Assembly (NCBI RefSeq): GCF_006124995.1
Contig: NZ_QEWN01000117.1
Location: forward strand, 1 to 52,492
Direction: 5' to 3'
DNA length: 52,492 nucleotides
From: Vibrio sp. Hep-1b-8
GTDB taxonomy: Bacteria > Pseudomonadota > Gammaproteobacteria > Enterobacterales > Vibrionaceae
Below, piece by piece: positions 43,902-52,055 of the stretch. Under the pieces are notes generated by a model. That model worked only from the letters and a program-made list of their open reading frames with translations, searched no databases and was not told the DNA's origin. Each line of letters opens with the position of its first letter. Within the stretch, counting starts at the first letter, position 1. A program made the translations under genes and the position numbers.

Positions 43902-44029
43902 ATGATCATGCTTTCATCATTGCATTGATCATTTATTCGATGCTGTGATGATCATCGTTCTAAGCATTTTTGATCATGCTTTCAAACACTTAATGATCAT
44001 GCTTTCGTTATTTACATGATCATGCTTTC
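43902..44029 (+). repeat. Six phased RctB iterons
   Basis: Six same-direction copies start at 43902, 43925, 43948, 43970, 43993 and 44016. Periods are 23, 23, 22, 23 and 23 bases, about two helical turns. Copies 1, 5 and 6 are ATGATCATGCTTTC. Copy 4 has TTG at the start, copy 2 is TTGATCATTTATTC and copy 3 lacks one T. All carry a Dam site. This matches the six-repeat minimal ori2 of V. cholerae. Confidence 0.94.
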
Positions 44030-44220
44030 AGCCGACAAAAAAAATAGTTCTTATAACACAATCACTTACAAGCAAATTCTCGCCCAGATCAATAGATCAT
44101 ATAATCAATTAAGATCATATTAATCAAAAAGATCAGTTATTTAAGAGCAACAAGTTTTTCTTTATTTATGATCTTTTTTTCTTTATTCTTTCGGAACTAT
44201 AGCGATATTACGGCTAGTGT
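44030..44220. other. AT-rich DNA-unwinding element of ori2
   Basis: Strongly AT-rich. It includes a run of ATCA units, mostly as GATCA or AATCA, between 44086 and 44135, and two copies of TTTTTCTTTATT at 44155 and 44176 (21 bases apart) just before rctB. RctB is known to load on one strand of such ATCA-containing DNA after melting. The rctB promoter must also lie here. Confidence 0.8.
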
Positions 44221-44235
44221 GATACGGATCTAATA

Positions 44236-46206
44236 ATGAGCTCAGAAGAAAAACTACTGATCAAAGCGCCAAGAAGCCACAAAGATGGGCACCTATTTGA
44301 AGTGTCGGAAGTCGCGGTTAACTGGATTGAACAATACCAACACTTTAAAGGCGTTACGAAAAGTATCGTTGAACTTCTTAACTTAATCTCTTTACGAGGC
44401 TTTAGCAGTAAAGATGGTTTAGTCTCGACTACCGAGCTTATTGATGCCACAGACGGACAAGTCACGCGAGCCGCAATTCAGCAGCGCCTGCGTGCAGCCG
44501 TCAATATTGGCCTATTTCAACAAGTTCCAGTTCGGTTCGAAGAAGGACTTGCTGGTAAAACGATGCTGCACCGCTTTGTTAATCCAAACCAATTGATCTC
44601 CGTGCTCGGTGCCACAAGTCTAGTGACTGAATCCGTCAAACTGAGTGAAAAGCAGAAACGATCAAAAGCGTTAGCTCAAACGCAAGTCAATAAACGCTTG
44701 CTCAATGAGCATGGTTTGAATACGCCACCAGCAATGAAAGATGAAGCGGATCAGTTTGTTGTTTCTCCCACTAACTGGGCTGGCATTATTGACCAGGCGC
44801 TAGCGCCACCACGTACGCGAAAAAGTTACCAAAAGAGCATGGTGTCGATCTCTGGTACACGTGCTGTGATCGAAACACGATCTTCTAAGAGCATCATGAC
44901 CGTTGATGATCTGATGACTTTGTTTGCACTTTTCACGTTAACCGTGCAGTACCATGAGCATCATCAACATCAATACCAGCTAGATGGCACTCATGTACCG
45001 AATAAAACGCCGTTGTACATTACCGATATTCTCTCACTTCGTGGCAAGAAAGATAGCGGGCCAGCACGCGACTCAATTCGCGATAGTATTGATCGCATCG
45101 AGTTTACCGACTTTCAGCTACATGAGCTTACAGGTCGATGGCTAAGCGAGAACATGCCAGAAGGCTTTAAGAGCGATCGTTTTAGATTTTTGGCCCGTAC
45201 CATCACTGCATCGGAAGAAGCCCCTACAGAGGGCGCTGACGGCGAAATACGCATTAAACCGAACCTATACATTCTTGTCTGGGAACCGTCGTTCTACGAA
45301 GAGCTGCTTACTCGCGATTATTTTTTCTTGTTCCCGCCTGAGATTCTTAAGCAGCACACGCTGGTTTTCCAGTTGTACAGCTACTTCCGAAGCCGTATGT
45401 CACGTCGTCATTCTGACGTGATGCTATTGAGTGAGTTAAATCAAAAACTGGCGCGTAACATTGAGTGGCGTCGCTTCTCAATGGATCTGATCCGCGAACT
45501 CAAAAAACTGTCAAAAGAGAAGGGGAGTGACGAGCTATTTGTCGTCAACCTTTGGGGTTATCATCTGACGATCTCGGCGATGATCGACAACGACAAAGTC
45601 AAAGATTATCAGTTCGATATTAAATGTGATGCCGAAGAAGTGCTCCGCTATTCTCGTGCTCGAACGACGAATGCTGGCAAACGTAATATGGCGCCAACGC
45701 TGCCAAACCCACTGCGCAATGAGATGGTGTCTAAACAACAGCTCGAAGAGATGTCGCAGATTATTGATGGCGAGTTCGAGCCTATCCAGCGCAAAGAGCG
45801 TGCACCACGCGGAAAACTCGGTCGTCGAGTGAAGCAACGCAAGCACCTAGTAGAGATCAATGCTGATGAAATTACCATTACTCTATCTAAATATACCTCA
45901 TCAGAGGCTCTAGAGCGCTCTATAACAGCTTTAGCGGCGATGACAGGGCATTCCCATAGCTCAATCCAAGAAGAGTGTCTGGAGCTGATTGACAAGCTTG
46001 ATTTCCTACGCGTAGGTGAACAGGCCGTTCCATACGAAACGTTGAGTAAGATGGTCGAGCTCTACAACAGCCAGAGCGAGAACAAGCATTTATCCATAGA
46101 GCGATTAATTGCTGGATTGGCTGTGCGCAGAAAAGTGTGTAAGCAAGTCTTTGAAGGTCATCTGGATGAAACAGTATTTAGAGCCTTGGATGAAGTCGCC
46201 GTTTGA
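44236..46206 (+). CDS. rctB: Chromosome-II replication initiator RctB
   Basis: A 656-aa protein, within a few residues of the V. cholerae RctB length (658). It starts MSSEEKLLIKAPRSHKDGHL, contains several winged-helix regions (about 40-120, 160-300, 310-480) and has the basic linker KERAPRGKLGRRVKQRKHL (about 515-535) before a C-terminal regulatory domain. It binds the iterons to initiate ori2 and other sites for negative control. It lies directly beside the iteron array. GGATCTAATA precedes the ATG. A terminator follows at 46427. Confidence 0.96.
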   Translation: MSSEEKLLIKAPRSHKDGHLFEVSEVAVNWIEQYQHFKGVTKSIVELLNLISLRGFSSKDGLVSTTELIDATDGQVTRAAIQQRLRAAVNIGLFQQVPVRFEEGLAGKTMLHRFVNPNQLISVLGATSLVTESVKLSEKQKRSKALAQTQVNKRLLNEHGLNTPPAMKDEADQFVVSPTNWAGIIDQALAPPRTRKSYQKSMVSISGTRAVIETRSSKSIMTVDDLMTLFALFTLTVQYHEHHQHQYQLDGTHVPNKTPLYITDILSLRGKKDSGPARDSIRDSIDRIEFTDFQLHELTGRWLSENMPEGFKSDRFRFLARTITASEEAPTEGADGEIRIKPNLYILVWEPSFYEELLTRDYFFLFPPEILKQHTLVFQLYSYFRSRMSRRHSDVMLLSELNQKLARNIEWRRFSMDLIRELKKLSKEKGSDELFVVNLWGYHLTISAMIDNDKVKDYQFDIKCDAEEVLRYSRARTTNAGKRNMAPTLPNPLRNEMVSKQQLEEMSQIIDGEFEPIQRKERAPRGKLGRRVKQRKHLVEINADEITITLSKYTSSEALERSITALAAMTGHSHSSIQEECLELIDKLDFLRVGEQAVPYETLSKMVELYNSQSENKHLSIERLIAGLAVRRKVCKQVFEGHLDETVFRALDEVAV

Positions 46207-46426
46207 GCCAACGACCATCAATGAAAACGCTCAAAAACACCTTGTTACACTCGACTAACATTAAGACAAAGCTACTACATTCCTCTGACAGAGCACTGAC
46301 AATGTATCACTTCGAGTTGGATAATATTTATCCCGAATAGACAACCTTTTGTCCTTTCTGATGAATGAGGGATAGGATTATCCCTGATAGATTGGCTCAT
46401 ATAGTTACATTCATTCTGAATATTTT

Positions 46427-46454
46427 GCGAGTTCTCTGAACTCGCTTTTTTTTT
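46427..46454 (+). terminator. Terminator of rctB
   Basis: GCGAGTTC and GAACTCGC pair around TCT, followed by nine T. It lies 220 bases after the rctB stop. Confidence 0.9.
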
Positions 46455-46484
46455 GCCTGAATTTCCACTGCGGCACCTTGAGTT

Positions 46485-46531
46485 GCGGAGTAATGATCAT
46501 GCTTCTCCTTGATCATTACTCCGCGTTTTTT
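46485..46531. repeat. 15-bp inverted repeat made of two RctB-like sites
   Basis: GCGGAGTAATGATCA (46485-46499) and TGATCATTACTCCGC (46510-46524) are perfect inverted arms with a 10-base loop, followed on the plus strand by G and six T. Each arm holds ATGATCA. Read leftward, 46507-46522 gives GGAGTAATGATCAAGG, close to sites A-C in the origin. It may be both a second terminator and an RctB-binding locus. Confidence 0.7.
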
Positions 46532-46540
46532 CGCTCAATC

Positions 46541-47014
46541 CTAATGAAACGATGATTTACCTTGATCATAGTTCCGATCTTCATTCCATTGCTGCTGTGC
46601 CATAAAGCGAACATGGTTTTCGATCAATTGGTGTGATTCTATTTGCCAGCGTGGACATAGCTGTTGTGTACAGAACTCAAGACTGACCACGACCAGATTT
46701 TGCATTCTTTTCATACACCAATCTTTAAGCTCAAGTTCACTTTGATAGTGGACGACGACTTGCTGAAACTTACTGTAAGCAAATTGTAGGTACTGATAGG
46801 CTTTATCGGGTGAACGCTCTCGTTCTTGTTGGAAAAGGCGTAAGCATCCGTCGAGCCAGCACGCGATGGCCTTACTTTGCTGTACGGAAATGAATGGTCC
46901 CCAGATTTGATCAGGAGGAGAGAGGATCAGGGATTCTAGCTGGTTACCTTGATCATGCTTTCGATTTTGATACCAGTATTCGATCTGTGTAAGCCAGTTC
47001 TCCAATGGATTCAT
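46541..47014 (-). CDS. Conserved-looking hypothetical protein next to rctB
   Basis: A 157-aa, mostly helical, Gln/Trp-rich soluble protein starting MNPLENWLTQIEYWYQNRKH. I recognise no domain. Its coding sequence carries RctB-type motifs at both ends: an iteron-like TTGATCATGCTTTC at 46949-46962 encoding RKHDQG, and GGAACTATGATCAAGG (leftward) at 46560-46575 encoding NYDQG. The repeated HDQG/YDQG residues are thus a by-product of the DNA sites. It converges on rctB. Confidence 0.75.
   Translation of the reverse strand: MNPLENWLTQIEYWYQNRKHDQGNQLESLILSPPDQIWGPFISVQQSKAIACWLDGCLRLFQQERERSPDKAYQYLQFAYSKFQQVVVHYQSELELKDWCMKRMQNLVVVSLEFCTQQLCPRWQIESHQLIENHVRFMAQQQWNEDRNYDQGKSSFH
46560..46575 (-). 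repeat. Candidate RctB regulatory site D (inside the hypothetical gene)
   Basis: Read leftward, GGAACTATGATCAAGG fits the GGAAC-N-ATGATCAAG motif of sites A-C exactly. Confidence 0.7.
46949..46962 (+). repeat. Iteron-like site inside the hypothetical gene
   Basis: TTGATCATGCTTTC, identical to iteron 4 of the origin array, 2.9 kb away. Confidence 0.7.
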
Positions 47015-47446
47015 TGCGTTTTCACCTAATCATGTGCCGTGAAATCTCTAGGTGTGATTAGTTTGGTTCATGATGAGGTCATTTGGCAAATCACCACCGA
47101 GGTACATTCGATGTGAAAACAGACGTCAACGTCCCAATAATGGAGAGCAGCTATTGAGCGGTATCGAGTGCAAAAAAAATTGGAGTGCTATTTTTGTAAG
47201 CTGTAGGAGGCGAAGGTTGGGAGCATAGGCAGTAAAAAATGAGACCGAGATCGCCCAACTTTCTTTAGGGGTAATCCTTTAAATGTACTGTGAGACTTTT
47301 GGTGGATCAAAAACTATTTATCGAATTAACAGTAAGAATGTAGGAACTATTAGCATAATCACATTCTGAAGCTAAAATTCTTAACAAGGGGTGAGAGGTT
47401 TTGCTACAGATTAGCTGTCCCTTGCATGGTTTGTTCGGAGGTTATT
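47015..47446. other. 432-bp intergenic region
   Basis: Separates the leftward hypothetical gene from the rightward 65-aa gene. I see no ORF or strong repeat in it. A GGAGG ribosome site for the small gene lies at its right end. Confidence 0.5.
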
Positions 47447-47644
47447 ATGTCCATTAATTCTATTGACCATGATGAAATGAGTAAAATTGCTGACAAGTGG
47501 GACTTCACGGAAGAAGTTGAGTCACAGAAGCCTGTGAAGGGCGTTAAATCCGCAGAAGCTCGTCGTCGTATTGAAGCATTAAGAGAGATTCGAGAAAGCG
47601 GTTTAACAATCGAAGAAGCCAAAGAGCTTGGCATCTTGCACTAG
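47447..47644 (+). CDS. Small charged protein, 65 aa (PA3496-like?)
   Basis: GGAGG sits 6 bases before ATG 47447. The product starts MSINSIDHDEMSKIADKWDF and ends with a basic, helical region (EARRRIEALREIRESGLTIE). The C-terminal half resembles small PA3496-type proteins, but this is only a weak impression. No signal or membrane span. A terminator follows, so it is a single-gene unit. Confidence 0.7.
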   Translation: MSINSIDHDEMSKIADKWDFTEEVESQKPVKGVKSAEARRRIEALREIRESGLTIEEAKELGILH

Positions 47645-47668
47645 TCAGAAACTCTATCACGAATACTT

Positions 47669-47702
47669 AAGGGTGGCGTAGGAAAGCCACCCTTTATTTT
47701 TT
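47669..47702 (+). terminator. Terminator of the 65-aa gene
   Basis: AAGGGTGGC and GCCACCCTT pair around an 8-base loop, followed by TATTTTTT. Confidence 0.88.
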
Positions 47703-47808
47703 CGCTAATTTTTGAGCGATTCCTCTCGCCATAGTGCGATTCTCTCTCTACATTCGCTTTTGGTGTGGTATATTCCCCCTCCATATTTTTACAGATTTGA
47801 GCTTTAAT

Positions 47809-48018
47809 ATGTCGATCAACCTGTCTAACCTCTCGGCTAGCGAAAAAAACAAGATAGAGCTTGATAAGCAAGCATCGTTTTTGGTTTGGAAACTCCGTGA
47901 AGCTAAAGCTGGTCCAGATGAAATCGACCAGACAGCAGCAAAGATCACTGATGACGAAGAACAAGCCTCATTTTTAGAGTCTGTAGCCAAATATAAACGA
48001 GTAATGGGTGTGGCATAA
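47809..48018 (+). CDS. Small protein, 69 aa (DUF3283-like)
   Basis: ATG 47809 starts MSINLSNLSASEKNKIELDK, followed by QASFLVWKLREAKAGPDEID. Size and sequence resemble the Vibrio DUF3283 family, recalled from memory. The function is unknown. An open frame back to 47734 is available but lacks a ribosome site. The gene is 93 bases ahead of the YebC-family gene, in the same direction, and the two may be co-transcribed. Confidence 0.75.
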   Translation: MSINLSNLSASEKNKIELDKQASFLVWKLREAKAGPDEIDQTAAKITDDEEQASFLESVAKYKRVMGVA

Positions 48019-48111
48019 TCCACTCATTTCCTCAGCAAGTGTCAGAAATTGAAAAGCTCACACGTTTTGCTAAAATCCTTCGCAATAAATTGAACTAGAG
48101 AGAACATCCCG

Positions 48112-48828
48112 ATGGGAAGAAGTTTTGAAGTGCGCAAAGCCTCAATGGCAAAAACTGCAGGCGCAAAAATTAAAGTTTATTCCAAATACGGTAAAGAAAT
48201 TTACATGTGCGCGAAAAACGGTGGCGGAGACCCAGACATGAACTTGTCTCTGAAACACCTAATCGCAAAAGCGAAGAAAGACCAAGTTCCTGCACACGTT
48301 ATCGAAAAAGCGATCGACAAAGCGAATGGTGGTGGCGGTGAAGACTACGCTCCAGCGCGTTACGAAGGCTTTGGCCCTGGCGGCACTAGCGTAATCGTTG
48401 ACTGTCTGACAGACAACGGCAACCGTACTTTCCAAGATGTTCGCCAATGTTTCGTTAAAACAGGTGCTAAGATCGGCGTTGAAGGTTCTGTTTCTCACAT
48501 GTTTGATCACCAAGCTGTATTCCAGTTCAAAGGCGATGACGATGAAGTTATTCTTGAAACGCTAATGATGGAAGACGTAGACGTGACGGATGTTGAGCTT
48601 GAAGACGGTGTAATCACTGTATTCGCTCCTCATACAGAGTTCTTTAAGACTAAGACGGCGCTTAACAGTGCATTCCCTGATCTGACAATCGATGTCGAAG
48701 AGATCACTTTCGTTCCTCAAACTCACACTCCAGTAGCGGGTGAAGACGCTGAGAAATTCCAGAAGTTCCTTGACCTTCTAGACGATTGTGATGATGTTCA
48801 GCAGGTTTACCACAACGCTGAACTGTAA
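48112..48828 (+). CDS. YebC/PmpR-family protein (YeeN type)
   Basis: A 238-aa protein starting [20 protein letters not shown]. The three-domain YebC fold shows [20 protein letters not shown], the glycine-rich [21 protein letters not shown] and [11 protein letters not shown]. The [12 protein letters not shown] start is typical of the YeeN branch, shorter than true YebC (about 246 aa). Family members have been described as DNA-binding regulators and, more recently, as helpers of translation through proline stretches. GAGAGAAC lies upstream. Confidence 0.92.
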   Translation: MGRSFEVRKASMAKTAGAKIKVYSKYGKEIYMCAKNGGGDPDMNLSLKHLIAKAKKDQVPAHVIEKAIDKANGGGGEDYAPARYEGFGPGGTSVIVDCLTDNGNRTFQDVRQCFVKTGAKIGVEGSVSHMFDHQAVFQFKGDDDEVILETLMMEDVDVTDVELEDGVITVFAPHTEFFKTKTALNSAFPDLTIDVEEITFVPQTHTPVAGEDAEKFQKFLDLLDDCDDVQQVYHNAEL

Positions 48829-48840
48829 TCTTTACCGTTG

Positions 48841-48871
48841 AAAAAACCGAGCCTTAGTGCTCGGTTTTTTT
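48841..48871. terminator. Bidirectional terminator after the YebC-family gene
   Basis: AAAAAACCGAGC and GCTCGGTTTTTT form a 12-bp stem with loop CTTAGT. It also serves the convergent DUF2798 gene. Confidence 0.9.
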
Positions 48872-49106
48872 ATGCCTGAGAGGTGGAGGTTTGACCCGTG
48901 AGCCAACTAGAAAGTCGGCGAACTTGTGGCAGGACAGTCAGGTTGAGCGTTAACGCTACTGGCCACGCAATAATAAAACTATCGAGCCATATAGCAGGCC
49001 ATTGGTGATTGAAGCCGAGTTTATACCCAGATAGTAGTCCTGACATAATGACCGCCATTGTCAGCGACGATAATAGCGCCGAAACCCAAAATTGTTTGCG
49101 ATTCAT
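48870..49106 (-). CDS. DUF2798 family small membrane protein
   Basis: A 78-aa protein with two membrane helices (about 8-27 and 40-62): VSALLSSLTMAVIMSGLLSG and DSFIIAWPVALTLNLTVLP. This two-span layout with an FxxAWPVAxxLxLxVxPxVRR-like second half is the DUF2798 pattern. Function unknown. It diverges from the LysR gene and may be one of its targets. Confidence 0.85.
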   Translation of the reverse strand: MNRKQFWVSALLSSLTMAVIMSGLLSGYKLGFNHQWPAIWLDSFIIAWPVALTLNLTVLPQVRRLSSWLTGQTSTSQA

Positions 49107-49189
49107 AATTTATGCTCCTGTGCTTGTTGTTTTGCTGTAAATGAGGATATAACTATCCAATAGTGAAAAATATAAGCAGGTTTAGAAGT

Positions 49190-50095
49190 ATGAATTCCAT
49201 ATTTGGAAATATTGATGATCTCTATCTGTTTTGCAGTGTGGTTGAGCAAGGCTCGTTACTCGGTGCTTCCAAGACTTTACACATCCCCGTCTCGACCATG
49301 TCACGCCGCTTATCCGCGCTTGAGCAGCGATTAGGGATGCGTTTACTAGAGAAGAAGGGCAGAGAACTGGTTGCGACACAAAGTGGCTTAGAAGCCTTTG
49401 AGTCGCTTCGTAGCGGTATGGAGTCGATCGAAAGTGGCTTTAGCCAGATGCTGAGTGAAACTCAAGAAGTCTCTGGCACGATTAAACTGGCCATTCCGCA
49501 CAATTTCTATCGTGCTTTTGTTGGCGAAGTCGTCGAACAGTTTTTGGTGGATTATCCTAAGGTGATGTTAGATCTGGTGCTCAGTCAGGAACAGGCCGTC
49601 CCCCAAACGGATCGCGATCTCCTCATCACTTTCGATTTAGCGGATATGGATGACATGATCGCTAGGCCTTTGTTTACTGCTCATCATGGCTTTTTCGCTA
49701 GTCCAGAATATTTGGCGAAAGTAGGGCGAGTGGAAAGCCTCAGTCAGTTAAACCAACTGAATTGGGTCAGTGTTGATCATGTCGTAGATATATCCGTCTA
49801 CCAGCAGCAGAGTTTGGTCGATGTTCTTCACATCAAGCCCAAGCTGATCGTCAATGACATACTTGCGGTATGCGGTGCAGTTGAAAAAGGGTTAGGTGTT
49901 GCCTCGCTGCCGTTTCGACATGTCCACGAGGGAATGAATATGGTGCGAGTGTTGCCTCAATACCAGCGCAGTGCTAGGCAAGCGTACTTGGTCTATAAAC
50001 AGCGACGTTATCAGCCCAAGGCATTGACTCTGTTGGTCGAACGGTTAATGAGTGGGGTGGAGAGAATGCAGCATCCTGAACGTTTTACAGTGTAA
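49190..50095 (+). CDS. LysR-family transcriptional regulator
   Basis: A 301-aa protein with an N-terminal helix-turn-helix (about 5-62; LLGASKTLHIPVSTMSRRLS, LEQRLGMRLLEK) of the CrgA/AaeR-like branch, and a periplasmic-binding-like effector domain. ATG 49190 gives the usual start. A GTG at 49163 is an alternative. Its stop codon lies inside a parS2 site. It faces the DUF2798 gene and precedes an SDR gene 37 bases downstream, either of which it may control. Confidence 0.88.
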   Translation: MNSIFGNIDDLYLFCSVVEQGSLLGASKTLHIPVSTMSRRLSALEQRLGMRLLEKKGRELVATQSGLEAFESLRSGMESIESGFSQMLSETQEVSGTIKLAIPHNFYRAFVGEVVEQFLVDYPKVMLDLVLSQEQAVPQTDRDLLITFDLADMDDMIARPLFTAHHGFFASPEYLAKVGRVESLSQLNQLNWVSVDHVVDISVYQQQSLVDVLHIKPKLIVNDILAVCGAVEKGLGVASLPFRHVHEGMNMVRVLPQYQRSARQAYLVYKQRRYQPKALTLLVERLMSGVERMQHPERFTV

Positions 50096-50097
50096 AG
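50083..50097. other. parS2 site 8 (over the LysR stop codon)
   Basis: TTTACA-G-TGTAAA at 50084-50096, the only parS2 copy seen to the right of rctB in this window. Confidence 0.85.
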
Positions 50098-50132
50098 TCG
50101 CCTTTCATAATTAGGGAATAATTGGAGAAACA

Positions 50133-50864
50133 ATGGATAAGGTAGTCATCGTTACAGGAGCAGGACGGGGAATAGGCGCTGAAACGGCAGTATTGCTGGC
50201 AAGCCAAGGCTATGCGGTATGCGTCAACTATCTCAGTAATGATTTGCGGGCTAAACAGGTCGTCGACCAAATCCTTGTTGCTGGTGGAGAAGCGTTTTCT
50301 TATCAGGCCGATGTTTCCAGCGCAGAGCAAGTATCCGCGATGTTTGAGGCAACCCGTCAACGTTATGGATTGGTGACTCACCTAGTAAACAATGCCGGTA
50401 TTTTGTTTACTCAGTCTAAGCTTTGCGATATCGAATTAGAGCGTTTTCAAAAGGTTATGCAAACCAACGTAATCAGTTGCTTCCTTTGTTGTAAAGCGTT
50501 TATCAATCAACCGGGGAAGAAAAAGGCGATTGTGAACGTCTCTTCGGCTGCCTCACGTTTGGGCGCTCCATTTGAGTATATTGATTATGCGGCCTCCAAA
50601 GGGGCAATGGATTCATTAACCAAAGGATTGTCACTTGAGTTAGCAGAGGAAGGGATTCGTGTAAATGGTGTAAGGCCAGGCTGCATTTACACGGAAATGC
50701 ACGCAGATGGTGGAGAGCCAGATCGTGTTGACCGTCTCGCTTCAAGCCTACCTCTTAAGCGTGGTGGAACGCCTCAGGAAGTGGCACAAGCCATCGCATG
50801 GTTGCTATCGGAGGAAGCTTCTTATGTGACTGGAACCTTTATTGAACTCGCTGGTGGTCGCTAA
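50133..50864 (+). CDS. Short-chain dehydrogenase/reductase (FabG-like)
   Basis: A 243-aa classical SDR with Rossmann motif VVIVTGAGRGIGAETA (about 4-19), the NNAG motif near 87, catalytic Ser in NVSSAASRLG and Y-x-x-x-K in YAASKGAMDS, and the C-terminal ASYVTGTFIELAGG. It would reduce or oxidise a small carbonyl or alcohol with NAD(P)(H). Adjacent to the LysR gene in the same direction. GGAGAAACA precedes the ATG. The substrate is not evident. Confidence 0.92.
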   Translation: MDKVVIVTGAGRGIGAETAVLLASQGYAVCVNYLSNDLRAKQVVDQILVAGGEAFSYQADVSSAEQVSAMFEATRQRYGLVTHLVNNAGILFTQSKLCDIELERFQKVMQTNVISCFLCCKAFINQPGKKKAIVNVSSAASRLGAPFEYIDYAASKGAMDSLTKGLSLELAEEGIRVNGVRPGCIYTEMHADGGEPDRVDRLASSLPLKRGGTPQEVAQAIAWLLSEEASYVTGTFIELAGGR

Positions 50865-50875
50865 TCGTCTTTAGG

Positions 50876-51018
50876 TTAAAGCATTAACTTTTTATACAGC
50901 ACGGAAGAGCACTGAGTTCTGCTTGGTATTTGATATCGATGTTGCAGCAATAGCGCTATCTGCAATATCAGCGCAAAGAAAATCACCGTATACACATTAT
51001 CGCCTCTGATATGGACAG
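50876..51018 (-). pseudogene. Decayed fragment of the tandem membrane-protein family
   Basis: The segment at about 50977-51017 is nearly identical to 51700-51742 inside the complete copy and encodes SVHIRGDNVYTVIFFALI against SVHSRGDNVYAVIFFTLL. Beyond it the reading frame diverges and ends early (LYKKLML). It joins directly to the 3' end of the complete copy, which suggests recombination between copies. A 64-codon frame to 51070 spans the join but starts within the neighbouring gene. Confidence 0.7.
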
Positions 51019-51455
51019 ACTGTCGTGAAAAACGTCTAATGCCAATTGCATCGCTTACCTGTCCACTCATGGACTTGTTCCGGCCATTTATGTCTCAAAG
51101 GATTACACCAGAGTGAAAAAAGAGCGGGGCGGAGTAGAAATAAAATTGGCAAAACCAAGATAAAGCGAATCAATGCGACAAAGTTGCTGTATCCTTGCTC
51201 TCTAGCTTTATCTGTGTTGATGCCCGGAACACGTGGAGTTTTACTGATCTCATACCATAGCGGTTGTTCGTCTGCCATATAACGACGAACGTATTCCCAA
51301 TAGCCATATACAGGGGCATGACTGCCCATGTTGTGCAGCAAACTGAGATATTGATGGCGTTGACCAGTTAAATCAGCATTGACCGCGTGTTGAGGGTTAA
51401 GCCAGAGCATTAACTCATAGCCATCTTTTAACCGCCCGTAGCCCATATGGGTTTT
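51019..51455. repeat. Direct repeat, copy 1
   Basis: Aligns without gaps to 52056-52492 at an offset of 1037 bases, with few differences. It covers the 3' half of the membrane-protein gene and its downstream flank. The repeat probably continues beyond the window end. Confidence 0.9.
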
Positions 51456-51995
51456 TGCAACAATCACAGATATTTCACACTCTTGCCATGGAATACGATA
51501 GAGCACTTTATTGTGCCAAACGTAAACCTCTTGGTTTTGTTTATGAAAGCGTACCGGCATAGCGATGGGCTTGAATAAACTTAAGCCCATACAAATGACG
51601 AGAATTGCCAGAACGGTGATATCGACGTAACTGAGTGACCATGTATCTCCAGCGGTGTAGACCATCGAGGTTTTGACAAGCAGCCAGAGCAAGGTAAAGA
51701 AAATCACCGCATACACATTATCGCCTCTGCTATGAACAGACCGAACTCGCATATCAATAAACCCTTCGTGGCCCCCTGCAGAAAAGCCGTCAAAAAACTC
51801 CCCCATATCTTCAGCGTCTTTTCTTCGGTGAACGATGGGGATTTTTTTATTGCCGGGGTTTAATGGCTCTTGCTGAATTAAATGACCATTAGGGTAATGT
51901 TCCACACCGTGTTGGGTAATATGGAAGTTGGGAGTAATACCAAAGTCTTCTGGCCCGACCCAATGATTGGGGCCGACTTGTCTAATCTCACTCAT
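51036..51995 (-). CDS. Tandem membrane protein, complete copy, 319 aa
   Basis: GGAGG lies upstream of ATG 51995. The N-terminal soluble part (about 1-100) includes HWVGPEDFGITPNFHITQHG and a likely turn-rich region, then two membrane helices (about 97-115 and 126-148), a soluble domain (about 150-262; RFHKQNQEVYVWHNKVLYRI, LLHNMGSHAPVYGYWEYVRR) and a last helix (about 275-297, FILVLPILFLLRPALFSL). It may be a DUF6708-like protein, which I recall near type VI secretion effectors, but this is uncertain. No function can be assigned. Confidence 0.75.
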   Translation of the reverse strand: MSEIRQVGPNHWVGPEDFGITPNFHITQHGVEHYPNGHLIQQEPLNPGNKKIPIVHRRKDAEDMGEFFDGFSAGGHEGFIDMRVRSVHSRGDNVYAVIFFTLLWLLVKTSMVYTAGDTWSLSYVDITVLAILVICMGLSLFKPIAMPVRFHKQNQEVYVWHNKVLYRIPWQECEISVIVAKTHMGYGRLKDGYELMLWLNPQHAVNADLTGQRHQYLSLLHNMGSHAPVYGYWEYVRRYMADEQPLWYEISKTPRVPGINTDKAREQGYSNFVALIRFILVLPILFLLRPALFSLWCNPLRHKWPEQVHEWTGKRCNWH

Positions 51996-52055
51996 GATGG
52001 GTTATTCCTCCGCGAACAGCTCGACTGCCGCTCGATTGAGCGCCAGTGCGGATAA

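Larger units (their letters stand above)
43381..44235. other. Replication origin of chromosome II (ori2)
   Basis: About 850 bases of non-coding DNA between parA2 and rctB with 21 GATC (Dam) sites, far above chance. Left part (43390-43700, rctA-like): three GGAAC-N-ATGATCAAG motifs plus isolated iterons. Centre: two perfect DnaA boxes and six phased ATGATCA-type iterons. Right: an AT-rich, ATCA-rich stretch leading to rctB, the likely unwinding element. RctB is known to bind GATC-containing iterons only when fully methylated, which ties firing to Dam methylation. Confidence 0.93.

Noticed and set aside
43902..44029. Evenly spaced direct repeats could suggest a CRISPR array.
   Set aside because: Repeat plus spacer is only 22-23 bases, units hold a Dam site, and the position beside rctB fits origin iterons. 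No cas genes.
44236..46206. Could the rctB region be an integrated plasmid?
   Set aside because: The iteron initiator and type Ia ParAB look plasmid-like, but this is the known makeup of Vibrio chromosome II and the surrounding genes are chromosomal.
50876..51070. 64-aa ORF as a real gene.
   Set aside because: It starts inside the neighbouring gene's 3' end and only a short part matches the membrane-protein family, so it is a recombined remnant.
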